The translations under genes were made by a program, and so were the position numbers. DNA of 42,002 bases from a bacterium (GTDB lineage Bacteria > Sumerlaeota > Sumerlaeia > SLMS01). The notes below the pieces were generated by a model. The model saw only the letters and a list, made by a program, of their open reading frames with translations. It was not told the origin of the DNA and did not search any database. The DNA lies in the NCBI GenBank assembly GCA_016125005.1, contig WGMQ01000019.1:1-42002 (forward strand), written 5' to 3'. Shown here one piece after another: positions 8,117-17,467 of the stretch (position 1 is its first letter; each line of letters begins with the position of its first letter).

Positions 8117-8321
8117 CACGGGCTCCGCCGGGTCAATTTTTCTATGCGCTGCCGTCGAATTTCGATAGCCCTTCGGGTATCCGATGCCATGATTCGCAAC
8201 AATAATACGGAAGACGCACTCGCTTTCAGGGCAGACAACCGGAGCTTCGGCGCTGCCCCTCTATTGTAGCCATCCAGCGGGCGCATTCCAAACGATCCGA
8301 CCACAGCAGAGGAAGCAGGCC

Positions 8322-11300
8322 ATGCTCCGTTCTCCCCGACTGAATCAGCGTCTCGCCGGAATCGCCCTCCTGAGCGCGGCTTGCGGCATTCCCGGCCTCG
8401 TTCCGGCGACGTTGGAAGTGCCAGCGCCGTCGTCGGCCCTGCTCAAGTCGATCGAGGCAGATCCGGATCTTCCCATCGGCGCCAACGTGGTAGTCGCCGA
8501 AGTGATCGACTTCGCAGCGTGGAGCGGTGAGGCCGAGTATCTTGGAGGGGACGTGAGCGAGTGGCAGTCGGGGGCGATCGAGTGGAGCCTGCCGATTCAC
8601 TGCAAGGGCGCCGACGGCATCCGTGTTCATCTGACAGGGCTCAGCCTACCCGCGGGAGCGACACTCCAGTTCATCGACGCCGCCGGAGCGATCCAAGGGA
8701 CTGTCACCGGCACGGGCCCCTTCGGCGACGGAGAAGTCTGGTCGCCCGTCCTCAACGGATCGACCGCCACGCTGGCGGTCTTCGTATCAGAGGAAGCCCG
8801 CGCGGAGGCCTCCGCCATTAGTTTCATCATCGAGCAGGTCGCCCACATGGGTGGCGATCTCTTCCCAGAGTTTTCCCGCCTCTCCTCCAAAGCGATCCCC
8901 GCGTGCCAAACGGCTCTGCCCGGCACCGATCCCATGACCGGCTCGCTGGCCTTCATGGTGTATTCCCGCGGCGCTGAACTCCAGTACGCGCTTTCCGGCG
9001 TTGCCGTGGCCACGCCCGTAACCAACTCCACGATCCTGACCTCCGCCTATGGCATCCGCTACGATTCGCAGGCTCGGTCCGCGTCGCTCTACGGGGCATC
9101 CGGCGGCACGCAGGTTACTGGCGCCCAGATCATTGCCGCGGGACTCGGTGAGGCTGCGGTTCCCGACTTCACCATGCTGGAGTTCAGCGGATCGCTCGCC
9201 GGCATGACGGGACTTCCCCTGGTGGAACTGGGCGGATCCCTAGCAGCCAATGCCAGCTACAGTGCGAAGGGATTTGCACTCGACGGGGACAACGGCGGCG
9301 CCGCTGTTCAGGCGACCGTCACCATCCCCACAACGAACCCCAGCGGCTGCGCGAACGGCACCGCAAAAGTGGGTGCTCGTGCCACATCGGGGGTTGGTAA
9401 GCAGATGGTCGGTGCGCCCGTCGTGGGCGACGATGGGACCGTTGCGGGACTGCTCGGCCCTGCCTGTGGCCAGACCACCATTCCCGTGGATGCCTGCCAG
9501 CCTGTCTCTCTGCAGCTGACTGCCATGGGCGCCGTGCTCGACTCGCCCACGCGCTTCGGCGGGACGGTTCGCGAGTACCTTTCCGGCGCCACCCCGTGTA
9601 CGCTGACCGTGGATTCCAGCGCCCTGTTCCGCCCCGGCCAAACGAAGCTTTGCAAGTCGGAGCAGACGCTGTACGTCGTCGTGAACACCGCGCCCAACTG
9701 CGCCTGGACCGTGTCCGACAACGCGTCGTGGCTGACCCCGCTGACCACCTCCGGCACTGGGCCCGGCGCAGTCTTCCTGAAGGTTGCCGCCAACACCGCC
9801 ATTGCCGCTGACGGAACTCCGGCTCAGGACCGCACCGCTGCGCTGACCGTCACGGTCGGTGGAGGCACCCCACAGGCGCTCAACCTCACGCAGAGCGGCA
9901 TGGGAAGCGGCGCCCGAACCATTGAGCTTGATCGGAACCTCTTGCTCGGCTACCGCCGCAAGGTACTGAACGATTTCGTCCTGGATACCTGCGGACCCGA
10001 GGATGCCCTGCGCATCGAGCTTGAGGAGAGCGACGTCGAGGTGATTGTCCGCATGAGCGGCGCCGATGGCGTGAACGCCGATCTTTGGGTCGGTGCGGCG
10101 GAGGATGTGCTGGTGGGCGAGACTCTCACCCGCCCCAATTGGCTTTCCTCCAGCGCAACCTCCCGCGAGACCGTCATCATCAACTCGGCCAGTTCTCCGG
10201 CGCTTCCCAAGGGCGTTCCGCTGATCATCCGCCCCTATGTCTCCCGCTTCACCGATCTGGCCTCCTCGACCACCGAGGTCGACCTGGAAATCATTGTCCG
10301 CAAGATCGCCCCGGAAGTGGTCCCGATCCCGGTCACGCCGGTGCCGAGTGGCGACAAGCTGGTCGCCCAGTTGAACGGCCAGTCGCTCGACCGCGTCACG
10401 AACCCCTACCGCGTGTACCTGCTGAACGTCCCAACGGATTTTGCAGTGGGCGAGGTCCTCATCGAGACGCTCAACTCCACGCAGGACCTGACCATGTTCG
10501 CCGCCGACACGAGCCGCCTCGCGCTGCCGTTTGGCGGGTCCAAGCTCCCCGGACCGGACATTTTCCGTGGCGGGTCCCTCGGCATCAGCAATGGCGTCAT
10601 CCGCGTCGCCGACGTGGATGATCGCGGCTACGAGACGATTATCTCCAACTCCGAGACCAACAGCCTGTTCACTCCCCTGCCCAACGGGCCGGTTTGGGTC
10701 GTGGGCGTCCTGCCGGAGAACGGCACGGTTGACTATACGCTGAAGATGACGGTCACCGGTCGGACGAGCGGCTATTACACAGCTCCATTGACCGCGGTGG
10801 CGCCAGGAATTCCGGTCGCTGGAAAGCCAACCTATCGCGAGGAAGTCTACCGCAGTTCCTTCACGCTCGGCGAGGACCTCTACCAGTACACCAAAGTGGA
10901 AGTCCCGCGCTTCCCCGCAAGCCTCGCAGCGTTCCAGGCCCAGTACCTCCTCACGCCCTTCAACGGCCCTCGCACGCATGCCATCGGGGTGGACATCCGT
11001 GTTGCCACCACGGCGGGCGACAACACCGCTTCCGTTGCCTACGCGCCGTTCTACGGCCTGCCCCTTCCGCTCCCGATCTTCAGCAGCCCCGCCGCGTTCC
11101 AAAGCCTGGAGGCGACCTTCCTGCTCAGCGAGCTTCCGCTCTACCTGTCCGCACGAACCTACCAGCTCGCCAACAAGTTCTATCCGCGCTTCCGTCTGGC
11201 CGATGAATACTCCTCCACCAGCCCCGTGAACACCAACGTTGCATTCCCACTTCGTTATCCCGTGAGCGCAGGCGACCTTCTGCTGTCGCCTCCCGGAGCC

Positions 11301-12110
11301 GTAACGCGGGACTTTGCCCTGATCCCGGACGACGTGGAGTCGGTCGACCGCCATCTGGTGCCCGAAGTAACGGTCGGCACCGGAGCCGCAGGCGATCCGG
11401 TCCGCCGCGAGCGCACCTTCAACATCCGTCGCGACGGTGGCGGACAGGGCTCGACCATCCTGGCCCCCGGCACCTGGACCCTTGGCGTGCTGCGCAATTC
11501 GGTGGCCCCCACGGTCTTCGAAGCCGAGGCAACGGTTCGCTACCCGCAGCAACTGGAGCCCGTCGCCACGCAGGAACTCGGCCCCTTCTCCATCGGGAAG
11601 TTCGACTCGCACTACTTCTCCGTCACGCTTCCCGCGGGCACCACCATGCTGGAAGCGGAACTGATTTCCGAGAACACCACGACCGAAGGGACGACCAGCT
11701 TCCCCAAGGTGAACCTGCTGCTGAACCGCTTCCTGCCCGCCTACGAACGAACCCGCGAGTGGGACGCGGCCCTGACCGACGTCACCCGCGTGCGCTCCGC
11801 GCGGGAACGCTTTGTCGTCTCCAATCCGCTCGCCACGGCCCCCACCATCGAGGCATTCGCCAACGGAGTGGCCGCCGATCTCGACAGCGGCACCACACGC
11901 AACCCGATCCCGGGCGACACCTGGTTCCTGACGGTCACCTCGAACTCCGATAACGACCTCGGGAAGTATCGCCTGCGGATCAGCATCGCCCCCGGCGCGG
12001 AGCCGCAGCCGGACGTGCTCCGCCAGATCCTCGGAACCGCCACCCAGCCCTTCAAGGCAAGCCTCGATGCGAACCAGGACGAAGTGATCGACGCGGCGGA
12101 TTTGGACTGA
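8322..12110 (+). CDS. Very large exported protein: trypsin-like (probably inactive) plus BACON-like domain
   Basis: 1262 residues. The N-terminus has a basic then hydrophobic export-signal-like segment ('RLAGIALLSAACGIPGL'). Residues ~85-170 ('GIRVHLTGLSLPAGATLQFID', then 'GEVWSPVLNGSTATLAVFV') resemble the pro-region of lysyl-endopeptidase-like S1 proteases. The following region looks like an S1 core without a triad. 'ILTSAYGI' stands where 'ILTAAHC' is expected (Tyr243 for His). 'KQMVGAPVVGDDGTVAGLLG' stands where 'GASGSP' is expected (Met362/Val363 for Ser). Residues ~443-526 are BACON-like ('NCAWTVSDNASWLTP' to 'LNLTQSG'). The remaining ~700 residues are beta-rich repeats of unknown type. 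The extreme C-terminus 'LDANQDEVIDAADLD' is an EF-hand/dockerin-like loop without the usual second copy. GAGGAAG upstream supports the start. The protease relationship is inferred. Confidence 0.65.
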   Translation: MLRSPRLNQRLAGIALLSAACGIPGLVPATLEVPAPSSALLKSIEADPDLPIGANVVVAEVIDFAAWSGEAEYLGGDVSEWQSGAIEWSLPIHCKGADGIRVHLTGLSLPAGATLQFIDAAGAIQGTVTGTGPFGDGEVWSPVLNGSTATLAVFVSEEARAEASAISFIIEQVAHMGGDLFPEFSRLSSKAIPACQTALPGTDPMTGSLAFMVYSRGAELQYALSGVAVATPVTNSTILTSAYGIRYDSQARSASLYGASGGTQVTGAQIIAAGLGEAAVPDFTMLEFSGSLAGMTGLPLVELGGSLAANASYSAKGFALDGDNGGAAVQATVTIPTTNPSGCANGTAKVGARATSGVGKQMVGAPVVGDDGTVAGLLGPACGQTTIPVDACQPVSLQLTAMGAVLDSPTRFGGTVREYLSGATPCTLTVDSSALFRPGQTKLCKSEQTLYVVVNTAPNCAWTVSDNASWLTPLTTSGTGPGAVFLKVAANTAIAADGTPAQDRTAALTVTVGGGTPQALNLTQSGMGSGARTIELDRNLLLGYRRKVLNDFVLDTCGPEDALRIELEESDVEVIVRMSGADGVNADLWVGAAEDVLVGETLTRPNWLSSSATSRETVIINSASSPALPKGVPLIIRPYVSRFTDLASSTTEVDLEIIVRKIAPEVVPIPVTPVPSGDKLVAQLNGQSLDRVTNPYRVYLLNVPTDFAVGEVLIETLNSTQDLTMFAADTSRLALPFGGSKLPGPDIFRGGSLGISNGVIRVADVDDRGYETIISNSETNSLFTPLPNGPVWVVGVLPENGTVDYTLKMTVTGRTSGYYTAPLTAVAPGIPVAGKPTYREEVYRSSFTLGEDLYQYTKVEVPRFPASLAAFQAQYLLTPFNGPRTHAIGVDIRVATTAGDNTASVAYAPFYGLPLPLPIFSSPAAFQSLEATFLLSELPLYLSARTYQLANKFYPRFRLADEYSSTSPVNTNVAFPLRYPVSAGDLLLSPPGAVTRDFALIPDDVESVDRHLVPEVTVGTGAAGDPVRRERTFNIRRDGGGQGSTILAPGTWTLGVLRNSVAPTVFEAEATVRYPQQLEPVATQELGPFSIGKFDSHYFSVTLPAGTTMLEAELISENTTTEGTTSFPKVNLLLNRFLPAYERTREWDAALTDVTRVRSARERFVVSNPLATAPTIEAFANGVAADLDSGTTRNPIPGDTWFLTVTSNSDNDLGKYRLRISIAPGAEPQPDVLRQILGTATQPFKASLDANQDEVIDAADLD

Positions 12111-12145
12111 GCAGCCGAACATCCTCTCCGCCTGAAAGCACACTC

Positions 12146-12186
12146 GAAGCGCCGCGACTCGCCTTTGGCTCGCGGCGCTTCTCTTT
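12146..12186 (+). terminator. Rho-independent terminator
   Basis: Perfect 12-bp stem: GAAGCGCCGCGA (12146-12157) pairs with TCGCGGCGCTTC (12170-12181) around a 12-base loop, followed by TCTTT. It lies 35 bases after the stop of the large exported-protein gene and separates it from the WD40-protease gene. Confidence 0.75.
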
Positions 12187-12213
12187 GACGGCCAGACAAG
12201 GACACCGACTCTA

Positions 12214-15200
12214 ATGCACCATTGTTCCACAGTCCTCCGATTTCTGATCAGCCTGTTGATTGCCCTGCTTCCGGGCGTGCCCATCGCGGCACAGGGTTTC
12301 ATCGACACGCAACCCGTCATGCGTTACGGCAGGGGCGGACTAGTGGCTGCAGCGCTTTCACCCGATGGCGAGCGCCTGGCCACCACAGGTGTGTTGGGCG
12401 TTTCGATCTGGGATCTGGAAACCTCCACGGTGCTCCGCGTCATCGATACGACCAGCGTGGCTCCCGATCTGGTTGTTTGGTCGCCCGCCGGAGACCGCAT
12501 CGCCGTGGCATCCAGCGGACCGGACATCAGCCTGTTCGATGTGGCCACAGGCGAGGTGCTACGCATCCTGCAGGAACCCAGCGGCGCCGACATCGACGCG
12601 CTCGCCTTCTCCCCGGACGGCACGCGGATTCTCAGCGGCTCGGCGGGTGTTTCCGGAGGTGACAATGGGAATGGCATCATCTGGAATATCGACTCGGGGA
12701 CCATCGCCAGAACCATTCAGCCGGCGATCGGTGCCCTAGGTGGGGTCGCGTGGAATCCGGCCGGAACCGAGGTCGTCCTGTGCGGACCCAGCAGCTCGAG
12801 GATCTTCCGTGTATCGAGTGGCCTGAGCCTGCGCAGCCTCCCCGCTGGCGGCGGAGCAGCCTACAACGGCGCCGGGACGCTACTGGCCTTGGGAACTCCC
12901 GCGAGCTTGTACGACACAGCTTCCGGGACGCAGATTTGGACGTCGCAAGCGATGGCGCGAGGCGCCGCGTTTAGCGCAGACGAATCGCTCGTGCTCTTCA
13001 AAGGATGTGTCCCACCGGGCATCCCACTCGCAGACGGAATCGACATCCGCCGGACACTTAACGGCGGGGAAGTCTACTCCCGAAATACGCCGAAGCAAGT
13101 CGTCATGGCTGAATGGCTGCCGACACCGGAAGGCGATGCGTATATACACGCATGGCGGGACGGAAGTGTCATCATCTCCCGGCGAACTCTGCCATACGAT
13201 TCCCCGACACGCATGATGCTTCCGGATCTGGGGTCCATCGAATCGGTGGATTACGGCCTGGACCCGCGATTCCCCCTGGTGCGCAGCAGTTCGACCGTGG
13301 GCGTGGTCGACCTGGAACGCGCCGTCAACGATGCGGTGAAGTTCTCCCCGGACGAGTCGTTCACCACCGAAGGACTCCGCGGCGAGTACTTCTCCAACCC
13401 TGACTTTGCAGGGACGCCGGCGATTATCCGGCAGGATCAGTGGTTTAGCCTCCGCCAGAATTCATTCCCCACGGGTTTTCCAACCCAGTATGTATCGGTC
13501 CGTTGGACCGGATTCATCCGTCCCAGGGTTTCGGGCGAACACCTCTTCGCACTTCAAGCAAGCGCGTCCGGGAGCATTTGGCTGGATGGCCAAATCGTGG
13601 CGAATTCCAGCGAACAGGTCACGCAATCCACCAGAACACTCGAGGCAGGACGGCTCTATGCCATCCAACTTGAACTTGGGCACAATAGCGGATGGGAGCC
13701 CTTATTCGCATTTACCGTCAATCCGCCGGGGTTCCTCACCGCATTCGAAGGCGGACACTCAAGTGCGGTGACAGATCTTGTCGTCACTGCTGATGGCTCC
13801 CGGATCGTTTCCGCGGACTCCGGCGGGAGCATCGTTGTCTGGGATGCTCCAGCAGGGGCGTTGATCAGGAGGATCGTACCCGAAACTCCGGCACAGGCGT
13901 TGGCAATTTCGCGAGACGGGCGCCGATTCGCTACCGACGACTCTGCGGAGGGAGTACAAGTGTGGGACACCGAGTCCGGGCTGCTTGTGCAGACGATGGA
14001 CACGGACGGCGGCACGGTACACGGACTGGATTTCTCACCTGACGGAAACCGAGTCGTCGCCGGATCAGATATCGGTCGTGTCCGTTCTTGGGATGTTGAG
14101 ACCGGTGAGCTTCTGTCGTCATGGACTGTTGAGAATAGCAACATCATCACAGCCAAGTACACGCCCGACGGTACCAAACTCGTCACCTGCTCGGATCGTG
14201 TCCGATTCTGGAATGCTGCCGATCTTGCACCCGCCGGAGAGCTTGACGTCCCACTATCGGGTTTTGGCTGCTTCGATTTCGCCTTTTCGCCCAGCGGCGA
14301 TCAACTGCTCGTGGCCCTTAACGGCGAGGCGGTGCTGATTGACTTGCAGGCTGGCGAAATCAGCCGGACGCACGAGACAAATGGCCGCCGAGTTGCCTTC
14401 GCCCCGGACGGACAGCATTACTTGATCGTGTCCCCGGTGGATCTTCCTACGATCTACTCTACCTCAACAGGGCAGATTGCATGGAGTGGAGACGAGGTCT
14501 CAAACGCGGCGGATTTTCAGGCGGACAGCACCGTGGCCCTCGCCGATCAAGTGGGGAACATCCTGCTTCGGGACAGCGAGAGCGGCGTTCCTCGTGGAAC
14601 CCTTCGAGCGGTCTTCACACCGACAGCCTCAGCGATTTCACCGGATGGAAGCTTGGTCGCCACGGGCCAGTCTGATGGGACAATTCTCGTCTGGGACCGT
14701 TGGACCCGCGAGGTGAAAGCGGAGATGCTCGCTCACACGGGCTCGGTGAAGGACTTGGCATTCAGCAGCGACGGGCAACGGCTCCTTTCGGGGTCCGAAG
14801 ACCGATCCGCCAGACTTTGGGAGGTGGCATCAGGCAATCAACTTCGTCGGTTCGACGGACACGCTGGGGAGGTGAGCGCCGTCGTCTTCCTCCCGGATGA
14901 GCGCTCCATTGCCACAGGCTCAACAGAGGAGGCTGCCCTCAAACTCTGGTCCATCGATACAGGCACCAGCTTCGCCGAATTCGCGGAGTACTCAGACGAG
15001 CTTCAGGTGTCCCCCGATGGCGGTTTATTGGCTTCAGCCCGATATGGGGAGGAGCTTGCTGTGATCAACCTCCAGGATCTGACCGTGGCCAAGGAGGGCA
15101 TCGTTAACCAGGGGAAGGGAGAGGTGGCTTTCTCTGCCTCGGGAAGCCGCATTGCCTACAATCCAGCGGCCTCCGAAGATGTCGGCGTCGGGTTTCACGA

Positions 15201-17466
15201 TCTTGTGTCAGACGAGTACGTTCGATCTATCCCACTTCGCGGCCGCGGGCGGTACACCTTCGCCTTCTCGCCCAACAAGCTCGATCTTCTTTCTGGCGAT
15301 CCTGAGGGCACCCTCACCCTCACCCCGCTCAACGAACCAGAACCCGCCCTGGAGTTGCGAGAGTTCACCAACGCGGTGGCTTCGGTGGCGTTTCGCTCTG
15401 TTGGCACCGACGGCGGTCTGGAGGTGGCGACCATCGGTCGAAGTGACAACTCGCGGTTGGAAATCCGCCGATGGGAAATGGCGACAGGCGAGGGTTTGTC
15501 AGTCAGGGCGCTTCCTTCCCAGGCCCGGTCTTTCCTGCTCCCGTCCAATCCGAACCGCTTCGCGACCGTGGGCGACCGCACCGTCGATCTGTACGATGTT
15601 CGCAACCCGTCGGTGCCGCTGGCGCACTATGACCTATCAAGCCAGCACGCCTCGGCTCTGACCGCCGTGGCGTTCTCCCGTGATGGCTCGCTGATGGTGA
15701 CCGGCGATGGGGCCAATGTGGCGATCGTTTGGGACGCGGCCACGGGGGAGCCTCTGAACGGCTTTGGGGAACACACGGGCAGTATCCTGTCCCTGGACAT
15801 TTCGCAGGATGGAACCAGAGTCCTGAGTGCATCGCAGGACCAGTCCGCTCGCATTTGGGACGCACAGACCGGGATACAATCGGTGCTGGTTGACGGCGCA
15901 GGTTCGGACATCACGAGAGCTGTTTTCTCCCCGGACGGACAGACTTTCCTCGTGGCATCCGGGACGGCGCTTCGCTTGTTTGCCGCGGCAACCGGCGTCC
16001 TGCAGTGGGAGGTGCCGTCGGCCCACATCGGCATCATCCATGACGCGGTGTTCTCCGAGGACGGGCATCGCATTGCCACGGCCTCGGAGGACAAGACGGC
16101 CAAGGTCTGGGCCACTGCTGACCTCAGCGAGTTGCGCATCCTCAACCGTCATGTCGGCGCCGTCACCAGCCTGGCGCTCTCGCCCGACGGCTCGCGGCTG
16201 CTGACCGGTTCCGACGATGGTCTCACCTTCCTTTGGGACACGGGTCCCGCTCCCGAGACGGGGCCCATCACCCCGACGATCCGCACCAAGGACAAGATCC
16301 TGATCGTAGCGGGAGGGGGCGCCTACACGGGCAATGGCATCGCGCGCCAAACACGTGGCCTTGCGGAGTTCGCCCACTACGCCGCCACCCTACGCGGCTA
16401 TGATGCGGATGCGGAAATCATGTACCTGTCCGCCTTCCCAACCATCCCGAGGCCGACTGTCGACGATCCCTTGAGGGAAGTGGAAAACACCAAGGTCGAC
16501 AATCAAGGGCCGCCCACCAAGGAGGATGTGGCCAGCGCGATCACTGGCGAATGGGCGAGAGATGCGCGACGCTTGATCCTGATCTTCCTCGATCACGGGG
16601 AACGGTCGGGTGGAGAGGTCTACTTCCTGATCGATGGCACGACAAATCCGCGGCAACTGATCTCGGCCAGCGAGTTGGATGCGCTTCTGGACGAGGCCCA
16701 GTCGGGCCCGGACCCGCTCGATGAGGCGATCCTCTATGTGGACATGTGCTACGCGGGGGGATTCCTGACCCGGTGCGCCGAGGCTCCCACGGCGCAGACC
16801 GCGCGCTATGTCATCGCCAGCACCAGCATCGATCGCCTCGCTTCTTTCGGCGGCTCGACCGGCCAGTTGAGCTTCAGCGGCTTCTTCTTGTCGGCGGCGC
16901 TTCAGGGCAGCACACTGCACGAGGCCTTCATCCGCGCCAGCGAGGCAATCAAGGCCTTGGGGATTCCCTCTGCCGCGCCCCAGAACCCGGCCATGGACGA
17001 CGATGGCGACGGTGTCTATACAGGACTGGATGGCTTGAGGCTCCGCCTCCATGTGCTGGGCGCGGTGCCGGCCTTCGGCAACCTGCCACCCCAGATCACC
17101 GACACGCGCGGGGACCTGACCCTCCCGGAAGCACAGGACGTGGAACTTTATGCCGAGATGGGAAGCGGTGGCGTGGATGAGGTCCGGGTGTTTGTTTGTC
17201 GCAGAGGCGCCAGCTTCGATCCCACGCAGCCGATCACCGATTACGTCGAATTGCTTCTCACCCGCGAGGGCACGGGAAACCGCTGGAGCGGGACGCTGGG
17301 GGCAAATGCCTTCCCCTATCGGGGCACCTACACCGTGCTCTACACCGCGGCTAAGAACGACTCGTTGCTTCCTGAATTGAGCCTGCAGGCCGAGCCCGTT
17401 GAGGGGAGCATCGTGATCGAGACCGGCGAGGCCCCGTCGCCGGTGGAGTCCTGGATGGCTTACTGA
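12214..17466 (+). CDS. Exported WD40-PA14-caspase/C13-like protease fusion
   Basis: 1750 residues with a signal peptide ('LRFLISLLIALLPGVPIAAQ'). A first WD40 region covers ~residues 35-370 and a PA14 carbohydrate/ligand-binding domain ~387-505 ('GLRGEYFSNPDFAG' to 'GWEPLFAFTVNPPG'). Many further WD40 blades run ~508-1348 ('GSEDRSARLWEVASG', 'ASQDQSARIWDAQTG', 'ASEDKTAKVWATAD'), probably two or more propellers. A caspase-fold protease domain covers ~1360-1590. It opens with 'DKILIVAGGGAY'; the catalytic His1461 is in 'LIFLDHGERSGG' and Cys1512 in 'LYVDMCYAGGF', both intact. A calcium-loop-like 'DDDGDGVYTGLDG' and an Ig-like C-terminal tail follow. Family knowledge: such domains are C13/C14/C25 cysteine proteases. 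I infer that the propellers present substrates or respond to a partner. It stands alone between two terminating boundaries. Confidence 0.85.
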   Translation: MHHCSTVLRFLISLLIALLPGVPIAAQGFIDTQPVMRYGRGGLVAAALSPDGERLATTGVLGVSIWDLETSTVLRVIDTTSVAPDLVVWSPAGDRIAVASSGPDISLFDVATGEVLRILQEPSGADIDALAFSPDGTRILSGSAGVSGGDNGNGIIWNIDSGTIARTIQPAIGALGGVAWNPAGTEVVLCGPSSSRIFRVSSGLSLRSLPAGGGAAYNGAGTLLALGTPASLYDTASGTQIWTSQAMARGAAFSADESLVLFKGCVPPGIPLADGIDIRRTLNGGEVYSRNTPKQVVMAEWLPTPEGDAYIHAWRDGSVIISRRTLPYDSPTRMMLPDLGSIESVDYGLDPRFPLVRSSSTVGVVDLERAVNDAVKFSPDESFTTEGLRGEYFSNPDFAGTPAIIRQDQWFSLRQNSFPTGFPTQYVSVRWTGFIRPRVSGEHLFALQASASGSIWLDGQIVANSSEQVTQSTRTLEAGRLYAIQLELGHNSGWEPLFAFTVNPPGFLTAFEGGHSSAVTDLVVTADGSRIVSADSGGSIVVWDAPAGALIRRIVPETPAQALAISRDGRRFATDDSAEGVQVWDTESGLLVQTMDTDGGTVHGLDFSPDGNRVVAGSDIGRVRSWDVETGELLSSWTVENSNIITAKYTPDGTKLVTCSDRVRFWNAADLAPAGELDVPLSGFGCFDFAFSPSGDQLLVALNGEAVLIDLQAGEISRTHETNGRRVAFAPDGQHYLIVSPVDLPTIYSTSTGQIAWSGDEVSNAADFQADSTVALADQVGNILLRDSESGVPRGTLRAVFTPTASAISPDGSLVATGQSDGTILVWDRWTREVKAEMLAHTGSVKDLAFSSDGQRLLSGSEDRSARLWEVASGNQLRRFDGHAGEVSAVVFLPDERSIATGSTEEAALKLWSIDTGTSFAEFAEYSDELQVSPDGGLLASARYGEELAVINLQDLTVAKEGIVNQGKGEVAFSASGSRIAYNPAASEDVGVGFHDLVSDEYVRSIPLRGRGRYTFAFSPNKLDLLSGDPEGTLTLTPLNEPEPALELREFTNAVASVAFRSVGTDGGLEVATIGRSDNSRLEIRRWEMATGEGLSVRALPSQARSFLLPSNPNRFATVGDRTVDLYDVRNPSVPLAHYDLSSQHASALTAVAFSRDGSLMVTGDGANVAIVWDAATGEPLNGFGEHTGSILSLDISQDGTRVLSASQDQSARIWDAQTGIQSVLVDGAGSDITRAVFSPDGQTFLVASGTALRLFAAATGVLQWEVPSAHIGIIHDAVFSEDGHRIATASEDKTAKVWATADLSELRILNRHVGAVTSLALSPDGSRLLTGSDDGLTFLWDTGPAPETGPITPTIRTKDKILIVAGGGAYTGNGIARQTRGLAEFAHYAATLRGYDADAEIMYLSAFPTIPRPTVDDPLREVENTKVDNQGPPTKEDVASAITGEWARDARRLILIFLDHGERSGGEVYFLIDGTTNPRQLISASELDALLDEAQSGPDPLDEAILYVDMCYAGGFLTRCAEAPTAQTARYVIASTSIDRLASFGGSTGQLSFSGFFLSAALQGSTLHEAFIRASEAIKALGIPSAAPQNPAMDDDGDGVYTGLDGLRLRLHVLGAVPAFGNLPPQITDTRGDLTLPEAQDVELYAEMGSGGVDEVRVFVCRRGASFDPTQPITDYVELLLTREGTGNRWSGTLGANAFPYRGTYTVLYTAAKNDSLLPELSLQAEPVEGSIVIETGEAPSPVESWMAY

Positions 17467-17467
17467 T

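Noticed and set aside
8049..8321. Small open frames in the phoH downstream spacer
   Set aside because: Three short overlapping frames with no ribosome-binding sites or recognisable sequence; a terminator hairpin occupies part of the spacer.
9240..12320. A 1026-codon open frame on the minus strand
   Set aside because: It is the antisense shadow of the 1262-residue exported-protein gene: the GC-rich third-position pattern keeps the opposite frame open. Its translation is low-complexity Gly/Arg/Val with no domain, signal peptide or ribosome-binding site.
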